From assembly GCA_015680685.1 (NCBI GenBank), contig MNCI01016492.1, positions 585,258 to 649,257 on the forward strand: 64,000 nt of DNA, read 5' to 3'. The DNA comes from Gnetum montanum (taxonomy: Eukaryota > Streptophyta > Gnetopsida > Gnetales > Gnetaceae). The notes beneath the pieces were generated by a model. The model did not search any database. It was not told the DNA's origin and saw only the letters and a program-made list of their open reading frames with translations. Each line of letters begins with the position of its first letter. The first letter of the stretch is position 1. Below, one piece after another: positions 11,250 through 23,639 of the stretch. The translations under genes were made by a program, and so were the position numbers.

Positions 11250-12660
11250 ACTAATGGCTAAAGATGATGAAATTTGTGAATTAGGTTCTAATGATGGAAG
11301 TTAGTATCATGAAAATGTAAAGTTCTTCACTTCAAGAAAAGTCCCAGATAATTTGAATGAGAACAAAAGAAGAGCTTTTCCTATAGATGAATAAGTTCCA
11401 GGTGAAATATGAGATTTTAAATAGAAACATTTTTGGAGGGGTTCTGTTCGAATATGTTAGAAATTGTCAAATTAATCTCATGTTGGACCAATTTCATGAT
11501 CATGTAAACTTATTTTATGATTTGCCAAAATTCACTATGCAGCACATATTACGTTATGGGTTTTGTTGGCTAGAAATGGATTGAGATATAAGTTCAAATT
11601 GAACGCTATTACAAATGTTAGATTCATTGACCAAAAATCAAGAAAGCTAGTGCTCCTCTAAAACTAGTGATTGCAGATAGGTTGTTTCAGTTATAAGAAA
11701 ATGGATCAGCACATTTTATTAGCATGATTACTCCTTCAAAATTTGGACATAAATTTATACTTATAACTATCAACTATTTTACCTAGTGATGAAGAAAAAG
11801 CTCTGAAAAAGAGTTCAGCATCAGATGTGATTAAGCTTTCTTGAAAATCAAATCCTGAGTCACTTTGGTATACTTGAAGCATTAGTATTAAATAACAGCC
11901 CTGGATTTTAGTCTAAAGAATTCATAAGACGAGCTTCTAAGAAATTTATATTTCTCTTCTCTTCATCAAATCACTACCCTCAAGGAAATGATTTGGCAGA
12001 GTCCACCAATGGAAAATCTTATCTCCTACATTATAAGATCAATGTAAGGGAATCCTAGAAAATAGCATAGCTACTTACCATTTATCTTATGGAAAAATCA
12101 TATTAGAATCAAGAAACATATTGGAACATCATCTTATAATTTATTCTATAGTATTGTTACAAGAATAACTAATAAAATCATAACCTTAGCTTCAAAATTT
12201 ATGTAGAAGTATAGTAACGAAAACAAATAAAGATAGAAATTTCATTACTTTGCTTATCAAAAGAGAGGCTAAGATTGATGAAGCTAGAGATAGCTTGTTA
12301 AGAAATGCTTCCCATATTAAAAGATGATTTGATAAGAAAGATTTAAAAAGGGCATTTAGAGTGGGTGACCTTATTTTTATTTGGAAAATAAGAAAAAAAA
12401 TTATCATAATAAGGTTTCTGTCAAATGGATCAGCACATTCACAATCAAACAATAAGTATCGTATGACACTAACAAGCTATCCATGATGGATGGAACTGAA
12501 CTAAGTTCTTCTTTAATGCCATCTATCTCAAGCACTATTTTGGACAACCACCCAATACTTAATGAGGCCAAGAAAAATAGTAGAATGTAAATATGTACAT
12601 AATGATTGGTTTTGAAGTTAATGAATAGGATTAGTGGAAATTTAATAAACATCAAAGCTA
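11250..12660 (+). pseudogene. Integrase pseudogene of element T
   Basis: The N-terminal region at 11387-11584 includes GVLFEYV, LDQFHDHV and a zinc-finger-like part ending HILRYGFCW. The core has GHKFILITINYFT (about 11750), ALVLNNSPGF (about 11890, where the catalytic D of the usual DNGP is N) and HYPQGNDLAESTN (about 11975-12010), which keeps the final catalytic Glu in the Tat-typical GLAES.N motif. The first core Asp region is also altered. The protein would insert the cDNA into the host genome. About 600 bases of noncoding 3' sequence follow up to the purine tract. Confidence 0.65.
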
Positions 12661-13508
12661 GTTGTTATAGTGATGGGAAATTTTCAAGATCCTTGGCTAT
12701 ATGATTAGGTATGGCATATTCCCCATGTTAGCTAAAAATCCCAAGTTAAAAGTATATTAAGATAAATGAAAAAGACAAGACATTTCATCCCTTATTTAGA
12801 TACTATTTTGAACATGTTATGATGACCTATTATAAAGCTTCAAGCTTTGGGAGCCCATATAGTAGTTCTTATATGACACAGTTAGTTAATGAATTCTATT
12901 TCATAACAAATGACCATTTCATTCATGCTCATGTTTGAGATGACTGTTATTAGTGTTCAAAAATTACAAGGCTAGAAGAAAGTGATGAAGAGCTGAATTA
13001 TATATAGATGTGGTAAGAAGCCTTCATGTCCTAAGCTACAGAATAGTCAAGTTAAGAGAAAGGTAAAGAGCTCAACTCATAATTTCCATTATAAGATCAA
13101 TTTGAAGAAAAGGAAAATGTAAGCATTCCAAGTTAGTTAAAAACAAAAATTAGAAAGAATAGCAAAAGAGTCACAACTAAGGAGGAAGTTCCTAGTAAAG
13201 AGGAGGAAAAGAAAGCTAGTATCATGACCAAGATCAAGGATGATGGAGCTTTTTAAAGAAAGGTCCCAAGAAAGGTTGTGATGACCATTTTCTTTTCATC
13301 GCTCAAATAGTTTTCAAATTGATAGTCACATGTGTATATATTATGCATAACATGTAGGATGCACAGGGTTTTTATACTATCAAGCCTTAAGCTTGATTGT
13401 ACTTTTTCCTAAATAGGATTTTTCTTTCAAAGCTTAGTACCATTATAGATTATTTCATTAAAATAATGAAAGTTTCCCATTCCAAGAGTTTAGCATCTAT
13501 TTGTTAAG

Positions 13509-13527
13509 GAAGAAGGGGGGCAAGAAA
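13509..13527 (+). promoter_or_regulatory. Polypurine tract of element T
   Basis: A purine-rich run (gaagaaggggggcaagaaa) sits directly before the 3' LTR start at 13528. It is the expected primer site for plus-strand DNA synthesis. Confidence 0.7.
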
Positions 13528-16500
13528 TGTTATTACATTTCAACCATTTCATGCAGCATCACTTAATATAGTTGACCTAAAGTATAAAAATTGCAAATAG
13601 CTCTTGGATCTAATATAACCCTCTATAAGAAAGTGATTCTATTCAAGAATAATTCAAGGCTTTAAAGGAACAAAAAGCTTAGATCCTAATCATAGTTATG
13701 AGTTTCAAAATTTTAAACCTAAGATTTGGTGAGAGCTATGGTATCTATAAAGCTACAAAACACTAAGCGCTCATGGGTTGGAAGAGTAAATGTGAGTGTA
13801 GGAATGATTTTTAGGTTTTTATAGTATAATAGAGCTTATAGAATTTTCAAATAGTTTGAAGAGTTAGGGTATCGAAATAAAATCTATGCCATAGCTAAGA
13901 TAACCATCAAAGATAAAGCTTACATGAGTTAAACTACCTCAAACTTGCACTTTACTAACCAAGTTGAGATTATCAAAATATAATAATAGAGCTTAAAGAT
14001 CAATTGCATCTTGATAGGCATTTATACAAATAGTTAAGTACTTAGACAAATCGTCATTTCAACAAAAAGGGCTTGATCTAAATCTATAAGGGGGTTTGAT
14101 AGATCAACTCATAGTGATTAAAATTTACTCTACCATGTAGGCTATTGTGTGATGTGTATTTGTAGAGCCAAGAAATCTAGTTCTACAAGGGCTACAAAAA
14201 TTGGCTCTACCAAGTCAACTTTGGGAGAGGAGTGGTGTACATAAAGCCAAAATTCAACCTCACTAGCCTACTCCTTTTTGATTCTACAATGCTATCTTTT
14301 TCAAAGAGTGGGTTAATAAAAGCAAGTGCATAGAACCAAAAGTTTTCTTCATAATAAGCTCATTTTTTATCTCTACCATGTCATCTCATAGAGGTAGATA
14401 ATAGAGTTAAAATGGCTCTACGTATTGGCTCTACCATGTTAGCTATTGTCATGTTAGCATCTAGATGAAGATTCTCAAGTTCATGAGAAATGAAAAGCTT
14501 CATCTAACATGTTAGTAAAGATCAACATAGTTTTCCACATTAGCATTTGACATATCAATAAATAGATGTAACTTATTTTCTTATCTAAAGTAAACACACT
14601 TCATTTTCCATATCAACACCTACTACATTAGTAGCTAGATGAATATTCTTAAGTTCATTAGAAAGAAAAACTTCATCTACCATGTTAACAAAGTTTAGTA
14701 TGCTTTGCCACATTAGCATCATGCCAAGTTAGCTCATAGAGCTAGTTCATAGAGTTCGATTTCCACTCTATGAAAGAGCTCTACCATGTTAGCATTATGC
14801 CAAATCAACTCATAGAGAAGATTCTTAGAGATCAAAAGTGGTTTTACAAAGGAGCTTTGCCATGTCAACTTTCATAGGGCTTAAAAGTGATTCCACAAAG
14901 TTGCTTTGCAATGTAAGATCTAGAGTTAGCTTATGTTGATAGAGGTAAAATCTAGTTCTATAGAGAAGCAAGAAAAAAAATAGTTCTATGAGCCATATCA
15001 TTATCAAATCATGTCATCTCATAGAAGAAGCTTATAGAACCAAAAAAGAAAAACTCTACAAAATTGTTCTTCATCATCATCATCTTGCACAATAGCTCCT
15101 TTGTAGAATGAGCTTGTAGAGCCTAAAAATGGTTCTACTAAAAAGCTCTAAATTAATTCTATGAGCCACATTAGCTTTTATTGCCCAAGTTTGTAGAACC
15201 AAAAATTAGTTGTACAAAGAGAGGAAAAAGAGGTTTTACAAGCCATGTCACCATTCATCACATTAGCTCATAGAAGAAAAACTTGGAAAATCAAAAAGTG
15301 GTTCTACAAGAAAACTTCAAAGCCATTCTATAAGCCCCATTAGCTTTGCAAATATACTTTACCATGTTAGCTCACTAAGTAGCATAAGTTCAAAATGGTT
15401 CTATAAGATAGCATTAAAGAAGCTCTAAGAGCCACATCATCACTAGGTTACATCAACATATAGAAGAAGCTCATAGAACTAAAAATTAACTCTACAGGAT
15501 GGTTCTACCAAAATAGTTCATCAAGTGAGTTTGTGAAGCTATAATTCAACTCTATGAATAAGACTAAATCCATTCTGCCATGTCAACATTTATGTCATGG
15601 AAGGTTCATAGAAACAAAAGATTCCTGTATAAAGTGATTCTACCACATTAGCTTTTGTAAGCTAAAAAATGGTTTTACAAGTAGGCTCCACATGTTAGAT
15701 GTTTGTAGAGCCAAAAAATGATTCTACAAAAAAAACTGTACAATGTAAGCTCTAGAGTTAGCTTATGTTCATAGAAGAGAAATCCAGTTCTACAAAAAAA
15801 TCCTACATATCATGTTACCGTAGTTCCAAGTTAGCTCATAGAGCCAAGTGGCCACTCTTCAAAAGAGCTCAATCATATTAGCACTATGTCACATCAACTC
15901 GTAGAGCCAATTTGTAGAACCAAAATTTGGTTCTATAAGTAAGCTCATAATTCGTTTTGCTATGTTTGCTCCTTCCAACAAATTTGTAAAGGCTTAGGAT
16001 TTACAAAATAGCCTATCAATGTTAACTCTTGAGTAGAATAAAGTTGTAAAACCAAAAATCAATTTTATAACAAGCTCATCTTTATGATCTACAAGCCATG
16101 TTGACATCATCCATAGCAACATCCACCATGTCAACACCTGTCATGTCAACATATAGATGAAGATTCTCAACTCCACAAAAAAAAAATTCATCTACCACAT
16201 TAGCTACTATCATGTCATTCTTCTACTAGAGTCATTTTGTAGAGTTAGATTTTAGTTCTATGAGTAAGCTCTTCCACATGAGAATCCTCCACATCAACCC
16301 ATAGAACTAGCTTGTGAGGGAAAAATTCAACTCTACAAAAAAAATTGAAAATAGCTCTACTAGCCATGTAAGCTCTAGACAAAGAAAAATCTTATAGAAT
16401 GAAAAGGTGGTTCCATGGAATTGGCTCTACAAGCTAATTACTGATCCACTCCACCATGTTAGCTCATTCATATAGTGAATTTGTAATGTGCAAAAATGGT

Positions 16501-18344
16501 TTTACAAATGAATTTCAAATTGGTTCTGCAAACCATGTCAAAGCTTATCCTAGGCCCATACAGGTTTACATTTTGAACGCATTTGCATTTCATTTTTAAT
16601 CTAGCTCAATAAGGGATAGGGTACATCACATATAACCAAATATTAGATCTACAAATAAGCCCTATAATCATTTTTCCACATTACCTCTTCAATATAACAA
16701 ACCAAAAAAGCTTTATGAAAAAATAAAAAGGTGCTCTATAGTTGGTGTCAACACAAAAGCTATGCGAAGAGAGAAGCTATGTTAATAAACAGAGCTAGAA
16801 AGTGAAGCAAAGCTAAGAATAGCACAAAGCCATCATTAAAGCACAAAAACACCATTGAAGCCTAAAATAGGAATTCCAAGAAAACAAGCTCTACCTATGC
16901 AAGTATATAGAAAGGGGAAGGAATTATTGATCTAGCTAGGAGCTAATAGAAAGTAGTTACTCCAACACATATAGAGTTATGACAATTAATGGAATTATGG
17001 CTTAAATCACTAAGAAAAAATATTCGATTCAAATTAGTGTGAGAGTTTCTTCAATAGAAATAATGAATTTCATAACTAAATCAATTGCAGGGAAATGAAC
17101 ACCAAAGATATCTTAAAGAAGCTTAATGACTCTAAACCAAATACAATGAATTAGGTTGATAAAAGCTCTCTAAATCAAGCTGATAAAAGCTCTCTTAAAT
17201 CATGATAGTTACTAATTGAGGGGTCTTAAATTCAAAGAATATAGAGAATTTATTAACAAAACAGTTATCCCATGCCTTTCAATGATGTAAAACAAACGTG
17301 AAGCAATTTTAGCTTTAAATTTCTATAATGGTTGTAACTACTAAAGGCTATTATAAAAGGTCCAAAAAAATTTTTAAGAAGGAGGGTAGATCAAGGAGAA
17401 GAATGTTGGAAAAGCTTAGAGTAATTTTTTGTAGAATAACCTTCTAACTTAAAATTTAATTCAGCTAATTTACTTCTATTCTATGAGTTATTCTTGCTTC
17501 TCCACTTTATCATAGTTGCTTAGCTAGTAGTGAGGATAGTATTCTACCTCACATTTTGTTCTTAGAATTATTTAAATCACTTAAATAGTTTTGGCTTTAC
17601 TAATTTTTAGCATTTCTCAACTGATTTACAACAACATTACTTTTCAAAGTGTCTTTTTGTATCAATAGTATCCTTATTTCAAATTACTTGTTTGACCCAA
17701 AGGGTTTCACTATTTTTTGGTATTGTTGACCAATTTAAAATATCTTTAGTACTCAATGTGTTTACTCATATCAATAGTACCTCATTTCCATGTTTAAGAT
17801 TCTACATAGTTCTACTATTTTATTTTTCAAAATCCATTGAATCTTACTATGTTTCTAGTTTCCACATGGAATTTTATCTCTAGGGGAGTTTAGCAATAGA
17901 TTTTTTGGAATTACACTTAAGCATTGAATGAAAGTCTAGTTTGCACATGCAGCAAATAACCTAGACTATATAGACTAAGTAGCTTTGGTACAACAAGAGA
18001 TTTTATTTAAGTATAAGACAGAGTAAAGATGGCTGAATCCTTTCATAAAATTTAGTTTGCTATTTAACTCTTTGTACAGGATATTGTGAAGTTTATATTA
18101 AACTAGAGCTCATACACATAGTTTTCTCTATAACCATTGAGTTTATTTGGAGGTACCTAAGCCTTGGTATTTCTAGAGACCAGCAAGCACCTAAACAAGA
18201 GTTTTAAAAGAACCATCATCTTTGTCATTTTCATCATGATGAAGAGGACAACATCAATGCTACACAAAGCTTTCACCAATTTTTATTTTCTTATGGTTAA
18301 GGAAAGATTAACAAAGAAATGTAGTCCAAAGTGGGCATTGATTG
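13528..18344 (+). repeat. 3' LTR of element T (about 4.8 kb)
   Basis: It starts TGTTATTACATTTCAACC after the purine tract and ends near GTGGGCATTGATTG. It is colinear with 2817-7600 throughout. Two AATTAGT/CAATTAAT-type AT-rich segments and the final 'ctctataaccat...tttatttggaggta' part are shared. The short-repeat array occupies 14100-16560. The ORFs inside (14825-15007, 17692-17883, 18164-18352) are not conserved with the other LTR. Confidence 0.8.
14100..16560 (+). repeat. Irregular short-repeat array in T 3' LTR
   Basis: Same word set as at 3400-5810 ('ggttctacaa', 'ccacatcagc', 'catagagc', 'gtagagccaaaaa'), with another CATCTAGATG palindrome at 14458-14467. Order and length are close to the 5' copy, so the array existed before insertion and did not expand separately. 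Confidence 0.75.
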
Positions 18345-18500
18345 GATGGTAGCTTAAAGTAATGTACTGACTACAAAAATCTAAGTTAGGAAATAGTTAG
18401 AAAGTAGTATCCTTTACCTAGGATTGATAACTTCTTTGAATAGTTAATTAAAGCTAATGTGTTCTCTAAGATTGATTTTAAATCTATAGTAATAAGATGT
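18345..18500 (+). pseudogene. Chromovirus-type RT fragment (element F, right part)
   Basis: The translation repeats the region seen at 2705-2816 (DGSLK, then YPLPRIDNFFE) and carries on into LIKANVFSKIDFKS, the next conserved RT segment. It then breaks off near 18500, and the rest of RT and the RNase H are absent. About 90 bases therefore occur on both sides of element T, agreeing at roughly 80% by eye. Confidence 0.7.
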
Positions 18501-18599
18501 ATCAATACATGAAGATATATTATTGATGAGCAAACATGAAGATAGATATGAACAAGCTTTTGGCTTAGTGCTTAGTGTATTAACATGTAAAGGTAGAGC

Positions 18600-19718
18600 T
18601 TCAATGGCCTACTAGATATCTCTGGCCACATGCTATTCTAGAATGAAAGTGGAAAATCATCCATATATATTTTATCATAGGATTACCTCATTGAAAGAAT
18701 TCCATCCTAGTGTTCATTGAACTCTTGATAAAACCTTCTTATTTCTTATCTATGAAAGTAATAACTAAGGCTAACGAGAATACTTACTTTTTCCTATCAA
18801 ACATTGTTTGACTTCACGGTATTCCAATTAAGATTATATCTAACAAAGATTTAAATTTTGCAATCAAATTATAGTAATCATTTTAGAAGGATCTAGGAAC
18901 TAAGTTAAATCATAGTTTAGCATATCATTCAAAAAAAGATGGTTACATAGAAAGAACTAATGAAATATTAGAAGATATGCTTAGAGCCTATTATTTGAAC
19001 TACAAGGACAATTGGGATAGAGTTATTTCAATAATAAATTTTCCTTACAATAATAGTTATTAGACTAGTTTAAGAATAGAACCATATGAATTGTTGTATG
19101 ATAGACTTTGTCATACACCACTTTGTTGGTATACTATAGAGGATAGATATAGAACCAAGACTAATATCATTGAAAAAGTTATGAAGAAGATGAAGATTAT
19201 TAGAGACAACTTATATGTAACATAGGATAGATTCACTAAGTATGCCAATAACAAAAGAAGATCTTTGGAATTCAATATTGGAGATCACATCTTTCTAAAA
19301 TTTTTATGTTTAAAAGGAATTATAAGATTTAGTATGAAAGAAAAATGAGCATCAAGTTATATTGGTCTCTTTTCAATTTTAATAAAGATTGAAGAACTTT
19401 CATATTAGATTAATCTTCCATAGTAGTTGTAGTCTATGCATGTTGTGTTTTATGTTTCTTTGTTGAGAAAGAATATTCGAATCCTAGTCATATAATAGAA
19501 TGATAAGAGGTGTAGGCTCAAGATGATGTTATTTATATGGAATGACAAGATACTATTATAGACAAGATAGAAAGATGTTTAAAAAGAAAAGTGATTCTTA
19601 TGGTTAAAATTATTTGGAAAAGAGATGGTGCAGAAGAAGTAACTTAGGAATTGGAGAAGAATCTATTTATCTCTAATCTTCAGATCTTTTAAAAGGAAGA
19701 CTCTTAAAGAAGGGAGAG
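18600..19718 (+). pseudogene. Chromovirus-type integrase pseudogene (element F)
   Basis: A nearly full-length integrase with stops. Visible motifs are LHGIPIKIISNKDLNF (second catalytic Asp region, D changed to N), LAYHSKKDGYIERTNEILED (the final catalytic Glu is the E of IERTN), INFPYNNSY, RIEPYELLYDRLCHTPLCW, YANNKRRSLEFNIGDHIFLK, the SSYIGLFSIL segment (the GPF/Y module) and VVFYVSLLRK. These are hallmarks of Tekay/Del-like chromoviruses, whose integrase C-terminus directs insertion into heterochromatin. A polypurine tract (aaagaagggagag, 19706-19718) and a 3' LTR follow at once. Confidence 0.75.
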
Positions 19719-20030
19719 TGTAACATCTTTAAGATATCCCCTTCCAATTATTATATTTGTTATTTGAACCTTTGAAGCATTATTTGTCTAGCCAATGCTT
19801 TATATCTTAGACCCCTCATTTATATATCCTTTGTTTATGATGTGTATTCTTAGGCTTAAATACATAGTTGATTTATGTACCTTGCACTTACTTTTTGGTA
19901 AATATATTTTATTTTTGATGTTTACTTTAGTTTAGCTTATTTTAAACATATGTGCACTAACCCTTTTGTTGGAGTTTTGGGTAAGTAAGTATCAAGTACT
20001 AGATGGGCCATTAGCACATGGAATACTAAG
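19719..20030 (+). repeat. Start of 3' LTR of element F
   Basis: TGTAACATC follows the purine tract at 19706-19718. TGTNACANC is the usual LTR start of chromoviruses, and the two LTRs at 31927-32500 and 45008-45582 start alike on the minus strand. The far end is not defined; an antisense gag fragment begins near 20040, so the LTR looks truncated. No second copy is present to set the boundary. Confidence 0.5.
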
Positions 20031-20039
20031 AATAGTTGT

Positions 20040-20345
20040 GTTGTCTCATTGTCCACCTAGCTAATGGTGTTTGCGACGTTGGTTAAGTGTCTCATGACTA
20101 GATGGTGTATCGATAATTCTCCACCACCTCTAAAACCTTGTTGTTGTTGCATCTATTGCTCCTAGATTTTTCTAAGGAATTCAGTAGCTGCAAACATCTT
20201 TGGTGTTATTTCTGGTGTTACAAGTGGTGGTAATGGTGGCTACTCCTCTTTTTGTAACTTGGTAGTAGCTTTCTCCCTCATCATCTCCTACCATGATGTG
20301 GTAGGAGCATGGTGGACTATACCATTAGAATAACAAGGTATTCCT
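20040..20345 (-). pseudogene. Antisense gag fragment of a Ty3/gypsy element
   Basis: On the minus strand the translation gives TEFLRKI, a stop, then further Gln-rich sequence including QQQQGFRGGGELSIHHLVMR and LTNVANTIS. This resembles the N-terminal Gag region of chromoviruses (glutamine-rich stretch, then a short 'L..FL...P..F.G' entry). It is short and isolated, and no neighbouring domain in the same orientation was found, so the family call is tentative. Confidence 0.35.
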
Positions 20346-20429
20346 CCCCTCTTACATAGTTGTCTAATTAAGTATTAAAAAGAGAGTGTCTCCCTATCCT
20401 TCTCATTGTCCTTGAAGCATTTTCTAATT

Positions 20430-20580
20430 CTCCTTGAAACATGAAGGCTTGGCTTACTGAAAAATTCTAAGTATATCTTCATACAAATAGTTTAAAAGTG
20501 AAAAAGAAACTTGCACCCTTAACCTCTTGCTTGAGATTTGAAATACATACTACTATGTTATTTGGCTAGATGAGCATGAC
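20430..20580 (-). mobile_element. SINE-like unit 1 (tRNA-derived head)
   Basis: Read on the minus strand, the unit has an A-box-like TAACATAGTAG, then 'caaatctcaagcaagaggttaa' and a T-loop-like 'gggtgcaagtttc', followed by a body ending 'taagccaagccttcat'. It is the mirror image of unit 2 (20613-20760), so the two form an inverted repeat with arms of about 130 bases and a loop of about 35 bases. It carries a 20-base insertion near 20490 that the others lack. Confidence 0.5.
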
Positions 20581-20612
20581 ATCTATTTTTATTTTATTTA
20601 AATAACTATCCT

Positions 20613-20760
20613 TGTCATCCTCATTCACCTAAATAGCATAGTGATATGCATTTTAAATCTCAAGCAAGAGGTTAAGGATTCAAGTTTCCTCATATGAAGA
20701 TGTACTTAGAATTTTCTAGCAAGCCAAGCCTTCACGATGGATAATGAGACATACATGATA
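20613..20760 (+). mobile_element. SINE-like unit 2 (tRNA-derived head)
   Basis: The A-box-like TAGCATAGTGA (20634-20644) and the B-box/T-loop-like ggattcaagtttcc (20676-20689) are about 40 bases apart, as in tRNA genes and tRNA-derived SINEs. The body 'gatgtacttagaattttctagcaagccaagcctt' is shared with units 1 and 3. The A-box and B-box each differ slightly from the consensus, so present-day Pol III activity is doubtful. Confidence 0.5.
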
Positions 20761-20776
20761 CATACTACCATGCAAA

Positions 20777-20885
20777 AGGTTAAGGGTTCAAGTTTCTTGA
20801 TACAAAGAGACACTTAGAATTTTTCAGCAAGCCAAGCCTTCACAATAGATAATGAGACATACATCATACATGCTACCATGCATGG
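20777..20885 (+). repeat. SINE-like unit 3, tandem partial copy
   Basis: The segment from 'aggttaagggttcaag' to 'ctaccatgca' repeats 20669-20776 with a period of 108 bases. It starts inside the tRNA-like head, so the A-box is missing. That suggests a local tandem duplication and not a new SINE insertion. Confidence 0.6.
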
Positions 20886-23345
20886 TGGTTAAGGCACTGA
20901 GAAAACACTATCCACTTTCAATAACCATTGTCCTTTTCTTACAAAAAGTGAAATAGAAACATTTTCACGGGTCCGAGTTCGTTATATATGTACATTCTAA
21001 TGTTTTCAATGGAAGATTCTGATCCCATCAAAACCCTGAGAGCATGCAAAAGTACCAAAGCGAGCAGCAATGGAGAAGCCAAACAGATCTCTCGGTGGCT
21101 TAAAAGCAATTATTTTCATTGAGTGAGTTATAGTCTACATGAGAAAGAGAGACGTATGATGCTGTAGACTTAATTTTTATGTCTGGTTGGTATGAGCACT
21201 GTGGGTGGAGTGGTGGACCACTTTGGGAATAATCTATGTCAGTTGCAGCACTCAGAAGAATTGCAAAGGTGAGTTTGGGTTTGCACTCGCACATGCAACA
21301 ACAGTCTCTTTATCTTAAAAAATTTAAGTAACGAATATCCTTCCTCTAAAGTGTTGAAGCTGCCGTAATGGCCGCTTATTTTAAGTGCTTGAAGTTGACA
21401 GGGTAGAATTTGCTAGCATCATTATGCATGTTGCCAACAATCGCATCTCTTTGATGCTCATTGAGTACGGATTTGCTTTACTGTGGGAGAAGAATTTGTT
21501 TATAACAAAATTTTGTTTAGTTTTATATCTTTCTAACAAAGACCACAGGATTTCTTTTATTGTCTATTACCATCTTTCTCACACACAGACAATTCAAGGA
21601 TGATATTTACCAACTTGTTTCAACTTTCAAAGCTTTACTAGCAGTCGTTCTTAGCTGGAATTGCAATGTTCTATGTAAGTTTTTCTTTAAGGGTTTAGTA
21701 TCAGAAATAAACGAGTTCTTAACTTATAACTATAAGCTTTTCTTGTTTTCAGAAAAACACGGATATTTATCCGACATATATTTTCAGGATAAACAGGGTA
21801 ACTTGTAACCAGTAAGATGCAATCCAAAAATTTTAATGAAGAAGCTATACTTTGTAAGAATTTTTGTAAGACAAGGAAACTCAGTCTGATAACAGCACTC
21901 GATTTACTGTAACAAAAGTCTCACTACAAGGCTATGAACTACTAGCACACCCAAAAGAATCTTGTAGTGTTTTTTTGGTTAAATATCCCTCCTTTATCTA
22001 TCGTGGATAATCTCTCTCAAAAATAATGATTACCACCAGGAATTTTGATTCCATGGAGTTAAGTTACAACCATTTTTTCAAAAGAAGTAGTTGAAAAGTT
22101 TACATGGTTCCGAGGACCCAATCTTACTGTACTCATAGTTATCTGTTTTATGATTCCTGTAACACGGCATGCTATTGGATTTTGCAAAACACCCATTTTG
22201 GAAGTCATCAAACGGTCCCTGTTGCTCCTAGCCCATGTTATAATTACGGGCACCAGAACGGAATCAACGGATAGCTTCGTTTGCTTTAGCATATTTATTT
22301 TGGCTGTGTCCAGTTTTAAAGAGCATCTACTTGATTGATGTGTAGACGGGAGTGCCGCACATGTGGCTGGCGCTGGGGCTAATCCAAATTAAAAGGAAGA
22401 AGTCTTTTTGACTGAATCATTCAATCTCAGAAGAAATGCAGCAGCAGCAGCTGTAGCTAATTTGGATGCATTTGCAACAGCATGCCAGAAAAAAACGTAT
22501 GTTTGTTCTGTATCCAGATATGCTCTGTATAGTGGTAGACTTGACAAATGCATGGAAATCATATCTGCAGATTTCTATCACAGCTGTTGTGTAACTGATT
22601 CAAGATTCTGCTCAAGTTATAATTAGGTTCTTGGCCTTCACATTATTTTTGTACCAAAGAATGGCAGACGGCATCAAATAGTTGTTAAATACAATTATAC
22701 AAAGAAGAATTGCATCGGACATTTTTAATTGCATGGTGAAAATAACTGTTCTCTATGTTATATGGGAATTACGGTTCCAGAATCTGGGATAAGCTGAAAG
22801 GCAGTGGAAGTGAATCCTCTTGTGGGATCAACAACAAAAATTAAAAAGCAATTACGTTTTGCTTGCATAATACAATGACTAACACTCTTCATGGAAGGGA
22901 CCTTATGAAGAAATAACTGCTAATGAATTCTGTTATTTTTTTTTAACATATCTTGAGGTATTTTCCAGTAGCCTGTTCAAAAAATGGAGCTGACAATTTT
23001 GTAAACCTAATAAAATTCTGTGTGAGGTTTAAATATTTCAATTTAACTTCGGGCACATTTATGCGGTAACCGCAAGTTCATCACCATCGGTAGTTGTATC
23101 AGGGCAGTTATAGTTGATGATATGAAACCAAATTGTGTGTGACAGAAGCCTAGTCCTCTAGTCTTCTGGCGGTATAGTTCTGTGGTAAACACGGAGATAA
23201 AAAAGGGAATCGGTTCGTGAAACTGTAAATGAACTCTTTGCTGCTTGTATCCAACAAACCCATTTTCATGACTCTCGGCTGGATTCTTTGGGAGAGTTTC
23301 ATGTTAAAAAGGGTATCATTCCTGTCAATTTGTGTGCGTTTTCTG
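20886..23345. other. Low-repeat intergenic stretch, no supported gene
   Basis: The composition is more balanced than in the retroelement blocks, and no sequence here recurs elsewhere in the window. The open frames (21100-21294, 21385-21808, 22059-22338, 22408-22626) are short, several begin at TTG or similar, and none resembles a known family. It is the downstream flank of the gene at 23640-24347. Confidence 0.6.
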
Positions 23346-23346
23346 T

Positions 23347-23384
23347 TTTATTCTTAAGTGTTATTTTAGACATTTCTGTTTATT
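23347..23384 (-). terminator. Possible poly(A) signals for the 23640-24347 gene
   Basis: Two AATAAA hexamers on the minus strand (23347-23352 and 23379-23384) lie 260-290 bases downstream of the stop codon, a plausible 3' UTR distance. AT-rich DNA yields such hexamers by chance. Confidence 0.3.
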
Positions 23385-23639
23385 TTTACTGTCTACCCAA
23401 ATATATATACATAGTCTGATATTGTTTACGGGGATTTAAGAATTTTCCATTCAAGATATTTCAAATCATCGCCTGTGCTGATTTTCAAGGGTCAAAAGTT
23501 AAAATTTTTGGCCATAACATATTAAAAGAAAATTAATTACGGCTAAAACTCTACAAGTAACACTGAATCTCAGATGCGGCTTTACAGGTGTGTGATGGAT
23601 GAAAATAAGAATACGGCGTAGCATCTACGAGTTTTGTGA

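Larger units (their letters stand above)
2817..18344 (+). mobile_element. Tat-lineage Ty3/gypsy element T with giant LTRs
   Basis: A complete but dead LTR retrotransposon of about 15.5 kb. Two direct repeats of about 4.8 kb (2817-7600 and 13528-18344) flank a body with, in order, gag, protease, an archaeal-type RNase H, the RT C-terminus, RNase H and integrase. A purine tract lies just before the 3' LTR. The extra RNase H and the integrase motifs point to the Tat lineage. A stretch of about 110 bases compared by eye between the LTRs (3469 versus 14184) agrees at roughly 80-85%, so the insertion is old. No convincing tRNA primer site follows the 5' LTR and no clean 5-bp target duplication is visible. 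It interrupts element F. Confidence 0.8.

Noticed and set aside
20430-20760. A MITE or DNA transposon, from the inverted repeat.
   Set aside because: The arms carry tRNA-like A- and B-box elements, and no terminal target duplication is seen. Two opposed SINEs explain it better, though a MITE is not fully excluded.
22433-22498. A possible exon: open frame with an alanine run, an AG before it and a GTATGT donor-like site after it.
   Set aside because: The frame is short, no neighbouring exon or family match could be found, and AG and GT sites are frequent by chance.
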